Origin: JAENVU01 sp046598395
Lineage (GTDB): Bacteria; Actinomycetota; Acidimicrobiia; IMCC26256; JAENVU01
Length of the DNA: 64,000 nt
Assembly: GCA_046598395.1 (NCBI GenBank)
Contig: JBKJIQ010000027.1
Span: forward strand, 51,544-115,543
Reading direction: 5' to 3'
Positions 40,970-49,310 of the stretch are shown one piece after another. Within the stretch, counting starts at the first letter, position 1. The number at the start of each line of letters is the position of its first letter. The notes below the pieces were generated by a model. The model did not search any database and was not told the DNA's origin. It worked only from the letters and a program-made list of their open reading frames with translations. The position numbers were made by a program, and so were the translations under genes.

Positions 40970-43537
40970 ATGGGTGACGCGATTCGCGTTTCCGGCCCCA
41001 TCAATGCGGCCGGACTGACCATGTCCATCGAGACCGGCAAGCTCGCCGCCCTCGCCGACGGTGCTGTGGTGGTGCAGGTCGGTGAGACGGTGATCTTGTC
41101 CACCGTCGCCACGTCCAAGCCCCGCGAGGGTATCGATTTCTTCCCCTTGACCGTCGACGTCGAGGAGCGCATGTACGCCGCGGGCAAGATCCCCGGCTCG
41201 TTCTTCCGGCGTGAAGGTCGCCCGGGCGAAGAGGCGATCCTGACCTGTCGGCTCACCGACCGCCCACTGCGACCGAGCTTCCCGGAGGGGTTCCGCAACG
41301 AGGTGCAGGTCATCGCGACCATCCTCGGTTCCGACCAGGAGAACCCCCACGATGTGATCTCGATCAACGGCGCGTCGGCCGCGTTGATGATCTCGGGGAT
41401 CCCGTTCAACGGTCCCATCGGTGCGGTTCGCATGGCGCACAAGGACGGCGTGTGGATTGCTCACCCCACCTACGTCGAGGGTGACGAGTCCACGTTCGAG
41501 CTGATCGTCGCCGGTCGGCGCACCGATGCCGGCGAGATCGCCATCATGATGGTGGAGGCCGGTGGTACCGAAGCCAGCTGGGAGCTGTATCAACAGGGTG
41601 CCCCGAAGGTGACCGAAGAGACGATCGCCGAAGGCATCGAAGCGTCCAAAGAGTGGATCGGCGTCTCGATCGACCTCCAGGACGAGCTTCGCGCCAAGGT
41701 CATCGCGGCCAACGGCCCGATTGAGCCCATCGCGTATGACGTCCATGTCGACTACTCGGATGAGATCTTCGAGGCGGTGGCCGGCGAAGCCCGCACCACC
41801 ACAAATGAAGCGATGGCTGTCGCCGACAAGCACGACCGCAACGCCCGCCTCGACGAGATCCAAGCCGCGTTGATCGCAACGCTCGCCGGCACTGCCGACG
41901 CGCCCGGAGCGTTCGTGGGCCGCGGCGGCGAGGTCAAGAAGGCGTTCCGGTCGCTCCAGAAGCAGGTAGTGCGCAAGCGCATCGCGAGCGAGGGTCGTCG
42001 GATCGACGGCCGCGGTACCGCAGACCTTCGTCCGATCTCGGCTGAGATCGGCATCGTCGGCACCGTCCACGGTTCCGCGCTCTTCCAGCGCGGTGAGACC
42101 CAGGTGCTTTCGGTCACCACGCTCGGCATGCTGCGCATGGAGCAGATCGTGGACACGCTCGGTCTCGATGACCGCAAGCGCTACATGCATCACTACAACT
42201 TCCCGCCGTTCTCCACCGGCGAGACCGGCCGCGTCGGTTCGCCGAAGCGTCGGGAAATCGGCCACGGCGCACTGGCCGCTCGGGCGCTCGTCCCGGTTGT
42301 CCCGACCAAAGAGGAATGGCCCTACGCATTGCGGGTCGTCTCCGACGTGCTCGCGTCGAACGGGTCCACCTCCATGGCGTCCGTGTGTGGTTCGAGCCTG
42401 TCGTTGATGGATGCCGGTGTGCCGTTGAAGGCGGCCGTTGCCGGTATCGCCATGGGCCTCGTCTATGCCGAGGGCACCTACACGACCTTGACCGACATCC
42501 TCGGCGCCGAGGACGCGTTCGGCGACATGGACTTCAAGGTCGCCGGTACTGCCGACTTCGTGACCGCCCTGCAGCTCGACACGAAGATCGACGGTCTCCC
42601 GACCGACGTGCTCGCCGCGGCGTTGCAGCAGGCGAAGGACGCACGGTTGAAGATCCTCGAGGTGATGGAAGGCGCGATCGACGGACCCCGCGAGGACGTC
42701 CGTCCGACCGCACCGAAAATCATCAGTTTCGAGATTCCGATCGACAAGATCGGTGAGGTCATCGGGCCCAAGGGCAAGGTCATCAACACCATTCAGCAGG
42801 AGACCGGTGCCGACATCGCAGTATCTGACGATGGTGTCGTCGGTACGGTGAGTGTGGGCTCGAAGGACAGCACGAAGGTCGATGAGGCTCGCCGCCGAAT
42901 CGAGCTGATCCTCGACCCGCCCACGGCCGACATCGGCGCGGAGTACACCGGCAAGGTCGTGAACATCACCAAGTTTGGTGCGTTCGTGAACATCCTGCCG
43001 GGCCGTGATGGGCTGCTGCACATCTCCAAGATCGGGCGCGGCAAGCGCATCGACAAGGTTGAGGACGTCTTCAGCCTCGGCGACGAAGTCCTCGTGCGCG
43101 TGGACGACATCGACAACCAGGGAAAGCTCTCCCTCTCGCTCGCGGGTGATGCACCCGAGGGTGGCGACGGTTCTGGTGGTTCGGGTTCTGGTGGTTCGGG
43201 TTCTGGCTCCGGCGACGGCGGCGGCTCCGACGGCGGTGGTTCCGATGGCGGTGGTTCCGATGGCGGCGACTCCGACGGCCGCGATGGTGGGCGTGGACGC
43301 GTTCCGCGCAGCCGGGATCGCGGCGACAGTGACCGCGGTTCGCGAGAGAGTGGTTCTCGGGACAGCGGCGATCGTGGGGATACCCCGAAGGTTGCATCGT
43401 TCGAGGCATCGTGGGACGAGCAGGCCAAGGCCGAGTTCGGTGACCTCGGCCCCGCGGAGGCCGGACGCTCCGATGGTGGCGGCGACCGTGGTCGCGGTGG
43501 TCGTCGGAGCAGCGGTGGCGGGTCGCGTCGCCGCTAA
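40970..43537 (+). CDS. pnp: Polyribonucleotide nucleotidyltransferase (PNPase)
   Basis: Phosphorolytic 3'-5' exoribonuclease. The 855-residue protein has two RNase PH domains (IETGKLAALADGAVVVQVGE with FFRREGRPGEEAILTCRLTD, and GTVHGSALFQRGETQVLSVT with HHYNFPPFSTGETGR), separated by the all-alpha domain. A KH domain (IGEVIGPKGKVINTIQQETG) and an S1 domain (YTGKVVNITKFGAFVNILPG) follow. About 125 extra C-terminal residues are Gly/Ser/Asp/Arg-rich with GSGGSGSG and DGGGSDGG repeats, probably disordered. ATG after AGAGGAG. The stop is followed at once by a 16-bp tandem repeat. Confidence 0.97.
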   Translation: MGDAIRVSGPINAAGLTMSIETGKLAALADGAVVVQVGETVILSTVATSKPREGIDFFPLTVDVEERMYAAGKIPGSFFRREGRPGEEAILTCRLTDRPLRPSFPEGFRNEVQVIATILGSDQENPHDVISINGASAALMISGIPFNGPIGAVRMAHKDGVWIAHPTYVEGDESTFELIVAGRRTDAGEIAIMMVEAGGTEASWELYQQGAPKVTEETIAEGIEASKEWIGVSIDLQDELRAKVIAANGPIEPIAYDVHVDYSDEIFEAVAGEARTTTNEAMAVADKHDRNARLDEIQAALIATLAGTADAPGAFVGRGGEVKKAFRSLQKQVVRKRIASEGRRIDGRGTADLRPISAEIGIVGTVHGSALFQRGETQVLSVTTLGMLRMEQIVDTLGLDDRKRYMHHYNFPPFSTGETGRVGSPKRREIGHGALAARALVPVVPTKEEWPYALRVVSDVLASNGSTSMASVCGSSLSLMDAGVPLKAAVAGIAMGLVYAEGTYTTLTDILGAEDAFGDMDFKVAGTADFVTALQLDTKIDGLPTDVLAAALQQAKDARLKILEVMEGAIDGPREDVRPTAPKIISFEIPIDKIGEVIGPKGKVINTIQQETGADIAVSDDGVVGTVSVGSKDSTKVDEARRRIELILDPPTADIGAEYTGKVVNITKFGAFVNILPGRDGLLHISKIGRGKRIDKVEDVFSLGDEVLVRVDDIDNQGKLSLSLAGDAPEGGDGSGGSGSGGSGSGSGDGGGSDGGGSDGGGSDGGDSDGRDGGRGRVPRSRDRGDSDRGSRESGSRDSGDRGDTPKVASFEASWDEQAKAEFGDLGPAEAGRSDGGGDRGRGGRRSSGGGSRRR

Positions 43538-43601
43538 TCCCGGCAGCCGCTCATCCCGGCAGCCGCTCATCCCGGCAGCCTCTCATCCCGGCAGCCGCTC
43601 A
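43538..43601 (+). repeat. 16-bp tandem repeat directly after pnp (4 units)
   Basis: TCCCGGCAGCCGCTCA is repeated four times from the base after the pnp stop; the third unit has one change. It encodes nothing on the plus strand. Confidence 0.9.
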
Positions 43602-43650
43602 TCGAAGCAGTCGCTCGTTCGGGTCACCGTACGTCCAACAGTACGAACCG

Positions 43651-43695
43651 CTTTGGCGGTGTTCACGGGGTATCACCCGTCGGGCACCGCCAAAG
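43651..43695. repeat. Nested inverted repeat between pnp and the M16 peptidase gene
   Basis: CTTTGGCGGTG (43651-43661) and CACCGCCAAAG (43685-43695) form a perfect 11-bp stem. Within the loop ACGGG pairs with CCCGT. There is no U-tract. The CTTTGGCG core recurs in the inverted repeat at 56251-56302. It may be a transcript-end structure or a member of a small palindromic repeat family. Confidence 0.7.
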
Positions 43696-43748
43696 TGCTG
43701 TCTGACCCCTACCGTGTCCGATTCGCGTGGTTGTTCGCGCCGGGAGTG

Positions 43749-45152
43749 ATGAAACGTCTCCAGGTGGCCACAGGGGGCGTCGATACGCCTCTTGTGAATG
43801 GCTTGGGTGGATCAACTCGGGGACCTAGTGCTCCCCAAATAACCTTCAAAACTGCCCAAATTGGGCGGTTCGATGAACGCGGAGCGCGCGAGGCCGGTGA
43901 CTTGGTCGAGGCCAGTGTGATCGGCGACGCGAGGGTCGTGACCGAGTCGATGCCGGAACTGCGCTCGGTGGCCGTCGGCTTCTGGGTCGGTACCGGCGCC
44001 GTCGACGAAGACGACACGCAGTTCGGCGCAAGTCACTTCCTCGAGCACCTGCTCTTCAAGGGATCTGAGCAGCGGAGCGCAGCAGAAATCGCCAGCGCCA
44101 TCGAATCCGTGGGCGGCGACATGAACGCTTTCACCACCCAGGAGTACACGGCCTTCTACGTGCGGGTCCCCGAAGATCACCTTGGGCTTGCGCTCGACAT
44201 CCTGGCGGACGTGGTCTGGACCCCGGCATTTCGTCCCGACGAAGTTGAGTCCGAGCGACGGGTGATCCTCGAAGAGATCGGGATGCGCGACGACGCGCCT
44301 GACGACGTGGTTCACGAACTTGCCAACGAGGCGTTGTTCACGGGTCATCCGCTCGGACGGTCGGTGCTCGGGACTCGCGAGTCGATTGCCGCCATGAGTC
44401 GCGAGACGATCGTGGCGTATCACCGAGCGCACTACTGCCCGAGCAACGTGGTCATCGCAGCGGCCGGGAATCTGGAACATCAGACCGTGCTCGACCATGT
44501 GGCGGCGCGACTTCCCGCCGCCCGTGGCACGCGCCCGGCGCGCGTCACGGTCCCGCAACGCACACCGCTGAGTGTGACCGGTGAGCATCGTGCGTTGGAA
44601 CAAGCCCACCTCGTGCTGTCGATGCGGTCGATCGCGCGCGACGACCCGGATCGCTACGCGCTGTCGGTCCTCAATCAGCTGCTCGGTGGCGGGATGTCGT
44701 CTCGGCTGTTTCAAGAGATTCGCGAACGACGCGGCCTTGCGTACTCCGTCTACTCCTACCGTGCGGCCTACGAATCGGTGGGTTCGATGTCGGTCTACGC
44801 GGGTACCGCGCCGGAACGGATCGCCGAGACGCTGCACGTCGTGCGCAACGAGCTGCAACGCCTCGTCGCCGATGGCGTCACTGATGCCGAAGTCCTCGCG
44901 GCCAAGGGTCATCTCAAGGGTTCGACCGCGCTCGCGTTGGAGACGAGTTCGAGTCGGATGCATCGGCTTGGACGCGGGATGCTCACACTCGGCGAGGTGC
45001 CGAGCGTCGACGCGCTGGTTGAGGCCGTGGAAGCGGTGACCCCCAAGGACCTGCGCCGGATCATCGACCGGGTCTTCAACACCGACGATCATGTGCTCTC
45101 CGTGGTGGGACCGCTGCACGCGGCCGACTTGATTGGTGAGGTCGCAGCCTGA
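43749..45152 (+). CDS. M16 family zinc peptidase (pitrilysin/processing-peptidase type)
   Basis: An M16B-type metallopeptidase found next to pnp in many bacteria, including mycobacteria. The inverted zinc motif is HFLEH in GASHFLEHLLFKGSEQR, with the third ligand in ESERRVILEEIGMRDD. The middle region has GNVVIAAAGN-like PSNVVIAAAGNLEH, and the C-terminal half LNQLLGGGMSSRLFQEIRER and GLAYSVYSY. Family similarity begins only at about nt 43920. The start could be ATG 43749, TTG 43902 or GTG 43917. The 43750-43900 part has unusual composition and a 21-bp palindrome (43850-43870), so a later start is quite possible. Cytoplasmic; substrate unknown. Confidence 0.85.
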   Translation: MKRLQVATGGVDTPLVNGLGGSTRGPSAPQITFKTAQIGRFDERGAREAGDLVEASVIGDARVVTESMPELRSVAVGFWVGTGAVDEDDTQFGASHFLEHLLFKGSEQRSAAEIASAIESVGGDMNAFTTQEYTAFYVRVPEDHLGLALDILADVVWTPAFRPDEVESERRVILEEIGMRDDAPDDVVHELANEALFTGHPLGRSVLGTRESIAAMSRETIVAYHRAHYCPSNVVIAAAGNLEHQTVLDHVAARLPAARGTRPARVTVPQRTPLSVTGEHRALEQAHLVLSMRSIARDDPDRYALSVLNQLLGGGMSSRLFQEIRERRGLAYSVYSYRAAYESVGSMSVYAGTAPERIAETLHVVRNELQRLVADGVTDAEVLAAKGHLKGSTALALETSSSRMHRLGRGMLTLGEVPSVDALVEAVEAVTPKDLRRIIDRVFNTDDHVLSVVGPLHAADLIGEVAA

Positions 45153-45217
45153 GCAGCGTGGTGGGTCGACAGTCGCGAACGACGGTCGAGAACGATGGTG
45201 GGGTCGTCCGGCGTCGG

Positions 45218-45223
45218 TAGTGT
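45218..45223 (+). promoter_or_regulatory. Leaderless-type -10 box of dapB
   Basis: TAGTGT is followed by 6 nt and the dapB ATG, with no ribosome-binding site. Confidence 0.5.
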
Positions 45224-45229
45224 TCCGGG

Positions 45230-46006
45230 ATGATTCGGGTTGGGGTGTTCGGAGCCGGTGGTCGGATGGGCGCGACGATCTGTGCCGCCGTCGGTGCGGC
45301 CGACGATCTCGCGCTGGTCGCGGCCGTGGATCCGTTCCGGGCCGGCGCAACCGTCGAGGGCGCCGATCTGGTGATCGCAGCCGATGCGGCGGCACTGCTC
45401 GACGCGGGTGCGCAGGTCGCGATCGATTTCACCGTCCTCGACGCGGCCCGAGAAAATCTCCGGTGGTGTGCGGCGCACGATGTTCATGCTGTGGTCGGCA
45501 CCACGGGCTTCTCCACCGATGACCTCGACGAGTTCGCTCAGTTGTTCTCTCACGCGAGCGCCAACGCGCTGATCGCGGCGAACTTCGCGATCGGCGCAGT
45601 GTTGATGATGCGCTTCGCCGAACTTGCGGCACCGTGGTTCGAGACCGCCGAGATCATCGAGTTCCATCACGACCAGAAAGTCGACGCACCGTCGGGTACC
45701 GCGATGACCACGGCCCGCCGAATGACGGCCGCTTCGAAGGACTGGGCTACTGATCCCACGAAGACCGTGGTCGCCGAAGGCGCACGGGGCGGCTTGGCCG
45801 AGGGCGCGATCCGGGTGCACTCGGTGCGCATGCGTGGGATGATCGCCAGTCAAGAGGTGATTCTCGGAACCACGGGACAGTCGCTCACGATCCGTCACGA
45901 CACCTTCGATCGGTCGTCGTTCATGCCGGGGGTCATGCTCGGAGTGCGCCGGGTGGCCGAGTGTCCCGGACTGACGCTCGGCCTCGAAACCTTGCTCGAC
46001 GGGTGA
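45230..46006 (+). CDS. dapB: 4-hydroxy-tetrahydrodipicolinate reductase
   Basis: Lysine/diaminopimelate pathway, NAD(P)H-dependent. The 258-residue protein has the dinucleotide loop RVGVFGAGGRMGATICAAVG, VVGTTGFSTDDL, NFAIGAVLMMRF and the family signature IEFHHDQKVDAPSGTA, whose His and Lys take part in catalysis. VHSVRMRGMIASQEVI and TLGLETLLDG end it. The next gene, a TetR regulator, starts inside its stop codon (GTGA). Confidence 0.95.
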   Translation: MIRVGVFGAGGRMGATICAAVGAADDLALVAAVDPFRAGATVEGADLVIAADAAALLDAGAQVAIDFTVLDAARENLRWCAAHDVHAVVGTTGFSTDDLDEFAQLFSHASANALIAANFAIGAVLMMRFAELAAPWFETAEIIEFHHDQKVDAPSGTAMTTARRMTAASKDWATDPTKTVVAEGARGGLAEGAIRVHSVRMRGMIASQEVILGTTGQSLTIRHDTFDRSSFMPGVMLGVRRVAECPGLTLGLETLLDG

Positions 46007-46623
46007 GCGCCGGAGATGTCGCGCTCCGCGAGCGAGTGCTCGAAGGGGCGTACGAGTGTGTGGCGCGTTTCGGGATCGCCAAGACCACGATCGAAGACGT
46101 TGTCAAAGAATCGGGTGTTTCTCGTGCTTCGGTCTATCGGGCATTCCCCGGCGGGAAAGACGAGTTGTTGCGGGCGGCCGTCGGCTGGGAGATGGGTCGG
46201 TTCTTCGGCCGCCTCGCGGAGGCGGTGGCCGACGCCCCGGACTTCGCATCGTTGGTAGAGCGCGGCCTGATCTACGCGCACTCCGCAGTCCACGGACACC
46301 AGGTCCTGCAGACGGTCCTCATCACCGAACCAGAAAAGTTGCTGCCGCTCCTCACCACCGAGCAAGAGCGGCCGTTGCGGTTCATCACCGAGTTTCTGCT
46401 CCCGTATCTGGAGCGTGAGCGGACGGGCGGGAGCGTGCTCGACGGCGTCGACCTCGAAGAGTCAGCCGACTTTGTCGCCCGCATGATCCTCTCGCTCATC
46501 GGCTCGCACGGCGACTGGAACCTCGACGAACCTTCCGAGGTCGCCACCCTCGTCCGCACACAGCTTCTCGCTGGCGTGCTCACGCCGGAGGCGCTCGCTG
46601 ACGTCGGCGAGGCCCCGTCCTAG
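46003..46623 (+). CDS. TetR-family transcriptional regulator
   Basis: A 206-residue regulator. The N-terminal helix-turn-helix reads ALRERVLEGAYECVARFGIA then TTIEDVVKESGVSRASVYRAF. The ligand domain is all-helical and includes FITEFLLPYLERERTG. The GTG at 46003 overlaps the dapB stop; a longer in-frame stretch upstream would lie antisense-like within dapB. It has no operator of its own visible, in contrast to the second TetR gene at 47558. The target is unknown and its coupling to dapB may be only transcriptional convenience. Confidence 0.85.
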   Translation: MSAGDVALRERVLEGAYECVARFGIAKTTIEDVVKESGVSRASVYRAFPGGKDELLRAAVGWEMGRFFGRLAEAVADAPDFASLVERGLIYAHSAVHGHQVLQTVLITEPEKLLPLLTTEQERPLRFITEFLLPYLERERTGGSVLDGVDLEESADFVARMILSLIGSHGDWNLDEPSEVATLVRTQLLAGVLTPEALADVGEAPS

Positions 46624-46639
46624 CGAGTGGGCCCACGGC

Positions 46640-47401
46640 TCACATTCGCGTGAGCGCCACCATCACGTAGTTCCACTTCCATTTGCGCAAGGGACCGACC
46701 GCGGTGCGCTCGATGGCGCGCCCCCAGCTATCGAGCCCGGCGCTGTAGCAGTATGAGTCGATTCCTCGCGTGCGGAAACCGTGTTTCGCGGTCAGCGCGA
46801 GCAACTCGTCGAGCTCGAACTCGTGGGTGTGGGTGCACAAGGGGGTGATGTAGCGGTCAGGGTCCGACATCGCCCCTCTGGCCCGGCCGCGGACGAGCAC
46901 CCTGCGCACCGCCTTGGGGAAGCGCAGCGGCAGCAGCCCGAGCGCGATGCCATCGCGGTCGGTGCCGAGGAGCAGTCGGCCGTTCGGCGCGAGCACCCGC
47001 CGGAACTCCTGGAGCGCGCGCTCGGGCTGATAGAGATGCTCGATAATGTCGAGCGCGGTGACGACGTCGAAGGTTTCGGCTTCGTAAGGGAGCGCGTCGG
47101 CGGATCCGCGCACCACCGACACCGCCGCCCGCTGCGCGGTCGCAGTGACCATCGACTCGGCGAAGTCGATCGCCTGCACCCGCGCGCCGGCCTCCTTGGC
47201 GACCCTCGAGAACGTTCCGTCGCCGGATCCGACGTCGAGGAGGCGGGTGCCGGGAAGGGGCCCCGCGAGGCGTCGGAACGCCGCGATCTTCTGGTCCCCG
47301 AGTCCGTCGTCGTACCGATTGGCGAACGCCTGGGCGTGGCGCGGGCTGTAGTCGGAGGACGTGAAGGGCGTGCCGTCGGGCTTGGTCTCGAAGTGGGTCA
47401 T
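46640..47401 (-). CDS. Class I SAM-dependent methyltransferase
   Basis: A 253-residue methyltransferase of the Methyltransf_11 type. Motif I is TRLLDVGSGDGTFSRVAKEA; then VQAIDFAESMV, RGSADALPYEAETFDVVTAL, DIIEHLYQPERALQEFRRVL and APNGRLLLGTDRDG. The C-terminal part contains THTHEFELDELLALTAKHGF, common in lipid and quinone-type methyltransferases. Start ATG 47401. TACAGT (47446-47441) about 40 nt upstream is a possible -10 box. It is divergent from the TetR/diiron operon, and may be controlled by the same regulator (inference). Confidence 0.8.
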   Translation of the reverse strand: MTHFETKPDGTPFTSSDYSPRHAQAFANRYDDGLGDQKIAAFRRLAGPLPGTRLLDVGSGDGTFSRVAKEAGARVQAIDFAESMVTATAQRAAVSVVRGSADALPYEAETFDVVTALDIIEHLYQPERALQEFRRVLAPNGRLLLGTDRDGIALGLLPLRFPKAVRRVLVRGRARGAMSDPDRYITPLCTHTHEFELDELLALTAKHGFRTRGIDSYCYSAGLDSWGRAIERTAVGPLRKWKWNYVMVALTRM

Positions 47402-47519
47402 GGATTCACTCGTCCCGTCGGCCGGCGCGCGTCAGGCGGGACTGTAGCTGTGACCACCGGGGACGGCGTCGGTAACGAAGGCGTCGGCGTCCCCCGGCCC
47501 GACGGTGACGTGGGACACG

Positions 47520-47550
47520 TTGACTATAAGACGCTTTTCGCCTTAACGTC
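47520..47550 (+). promoter_or_regulatory. Promoter with embedded TetR operator
   Basis: TTGACT (47520-47525) is a clear -35 box; TAACGT (47544-47549) is the best -10. Across the spacer lies the palindrome GAC..TAAG.CG-N5-CG.CTTA..GTC (47522-47550), 9 of 12 positions paired, as expected for an autorepressing TetR protein. The ATG follows 8 nt after the -10 box. Confidence 0.65.
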
Positions 47551-47557
47551 TCAGGTC

Positions 47558-48163
47558 ATGCCCGTCACAACCATCGATCGACGCGACCCTGCGATCGACA
47601 AGCTCGGCGCGCAGATCCTCGACGCCACCATGATCTGTCTGTCGCGTGTTGGAGTGGCCAAGTCCACGATCGACGACGTAGCGCGCGAAGCCGGCTGCTC
47701 GCGCGCCACCGTCTACCGCTACTTCACGAACCGCCACGCGCTCGTCGCTGCCGCAGTCGACCGAGAGGTCGCAGTGCTGACCGCCGCAGTCACCGAAGCC
47801 GCACGCGCCGCCGACGATCTCGAAGATGCCGTCACCGCGATGTTCGTTGCCGCGGCTCGGGTGATCGTGACGCACACCGCGCTCCAGCGTGCGCTCGACC
47901 TCGAGCCCGAGATGGTGCTGCCCGCCTTGTCGTTCGAAGGCGGCGACCGAATGTTTGCCGAATCGGTTCGCCGGTTCACGCCGGTGTTTGCACGGTTCCT
48001 TTCCGTGGACCGCGCGCCCCGCGCGGCGGAATGGAGCACGCGGGTGTTGCTCGCGTATCTGCACCCGGACCGCGCACCCTTCGTGATGACCGACCCGGCT
48101 GCGGCTCGCACCCTCGTCCGTCGTCATGTGCTCCCAGCGTTTCCCTCCCATCCCACCCACTGA
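47558..48163 (+). CDS. TetR-family transcriptional regulator of the adjacent diiron-protein gene
   Basis: A 201-residue TetR regulator: GAQILDATMICLSRVGVAKS then TIDDVAREAGCSRATVYRYF forms the DNA-binding domain; the C-terminal ligand domain has FVAAARVIVTHTALQRALD. The start is ATG 47558, directly after a palindromic operator within its own promoter. The diiron gene follows after 12 nt and has GAAGAGG as its ribosome-binding site, so both should be de-repressed together when a ligand, perhaps a fatty acid, aromatic or other substrate of the enzyme, binds (inference). Confidence 0.88.
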   Translation: MPVTTIDRRDPAIDKLGAQILDATMICLSRVGVAKSTIDDVAREAGCSRATVYRYFTNRHALVAAAVDREVAVLTAAVTEAARAADDLEDAVTAMFVAAARVIVTHTALQRALDLEPEMVLPALSFEGGDRMFAESVRRFTPVFARFLSVDRAPRAAEWSTRVLLAYLHPDRAPFVMTDPAAARTLVRRHVLPAFPSHPTH

Positions 48164-48175
48164 AGAGGTCGTCCC

Positions 48176-49300
48176 ATGACAACGAACTACGAGATGATCG
48201 GCCGCGAGGACATCAACGACCTCGAAGCGATCCTGTCCATCAGCAACTCGGATGTCGACGCGATTGTGCATACGGTGAAGGCCGAGGCAGATGCCCTGTT
48301 CACGTGGGACTACTCCCGCTCCCGTCCGGCGCTGATCAAGCTCTACGAGAAGGCGAAGACCTCCCAATGGAACGCCGAGACCGACCTCGACTGGTCGATT
48401 GAGGTGGACCAGGCCGCGGTCGCGGTGGCGAACCAGGAAAAGATGAACGGAGGCGCGGTCTTCGGCGAGAACGTAGAACTCAGGGGCACCGTCTTTTCTA
48501 CCTGGACCGAAGACCAGTGGATCCAGCTTGGCATCGAGATGCAGAACTGGAGCCTCTCGCAGTTCATGCACGGTGAGCAGGGTGCGTTGATCTGTACCGC
48601 GCAGATCGTGGAGACGGTCCCGTGGATCGACGCCAAGTACTACGCCGCGACGCAGGTGATGGATGAAGCGCGCCACGTGGAGGTGTTCGCGAAATATCTC
48701 GACACCAAGCTCTCGGGTCACTATCCCGTCAATGCCCATCTGCGGATGTTGCTCGACGACATCATCGCGGATTCCCGCTGGGACATGACCTACCTCGGCA
48801 TGCAGATCATGGTGGAAGGTCTCGCACTTGCCGCATTCGGATTCATGCACCAGATGACGACCGAGCCGCTCCTGAAGAAGCTGCTCCGTTACGTGATGAG
48901 CGACGAAGCCCGCCACGTGGCGTTCGGCGTGCTCTCCCTCCAGGAGTTCTACAAGGAGCTCGACTCGAAAGAGATCCGTGAGCGCCAGGAGTTTGCGTTC
49001 GAGGCCGCGGTGCGCATGCGCGATCGTTTTCTCCAGCAAGAGGTATGGGAGCGGATGGGGGTCGACGTGAAGGAAGCGCTCACGCTCGTACTCCAGGACC
49101 CCAATCGCAAAGAGTTCCAAAACATCTTGTTCTCGAAGATCGTCCCGAACTGCAAGAAGCTTGGTCTGCTCGACGCCGGCGATGGCTGGTTGCGGGACCG
49201 ATTTACGGACCTCGGCGTGATTCAGTTCGAAGACTGGGCCGATACCGAGACGGAGTACGCGGACCTCGATGAGGTTGCGCGCGATCGCGCGACCGCATAA
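48176..49300 (+). CDS. Ferritin-like diiron oxygenase/desaturase-type protein
   Basis: A 374-residue soluble four-helix-bundle protein. The diiron ligands are arranged as E134, E164xxH167, E214 and E244xxH247 (HGEQG, MDEARHVEVF, MVEGLA, SDEARHVAFG), with the two halves spaced alike (30 residues). This is the pattern of acyl-carrier-protein desaturases, AurF/CmlI-type N-oxygenases and R2-like proteins. I cannot assign a substrate. It is expressed behind a TetR repressor, which suggests an inducible oxidation. GDPD follows after 10 nt. Confidence 0.78.
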   Translation: MTTNYEMIGREDINDLEAILSISNSDVDAIVHTVKAEADALFTWDYSRSRPALIKLYEKAKTSQWNAETDLDWSIEVDQAAVAVANQEKMNGGAVFGENVELRGTVFSTWTEDQWIQLGIEMQNWSLSQFMHGEQGALICTAQIVETVPWIDAKYYAATQVMDEARHVEVFAKYLDTKLSGHYPVNAHLRMLLDDIIADSRWDMTYLGMQIMVEGLALAAFGFMHQMTTEPLLKKLLRYVMSDEARHVAFGVLSLQEFYKELDSKEIRERQEFAFEAAVRMRDRFLQQEVWERMGVDVKEALTLVLQDPNRKEFQNILFSKIVPNCKKLGLLDAGDGWLRDRFTDLGVIQFEDWADTETEYADLDEVARDRATA

Positions 49301-49310
49301 ACCGTCGGGC

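Noticed and set aside
40853..43570. 905-codon ORF antisense to pnp
   Set aside because: High GC leaves the opposite strand open; the pnp frame shows all PNPase domains, and the antisense product has none.
43538..43601. Four-unit tandem repeat considered as a CRISPR array
   Set aside because: Units are 16 bp and directly adjacent, without spacers, and no cas genes are present.
43651..43695. Nested inverted repeat considered as a tRNA or small RNA gene
   Set aside because: There is no cloverleaf, CCA end or anticodon arm, and the stem lies in a gap of about 210 nt with no promoter.
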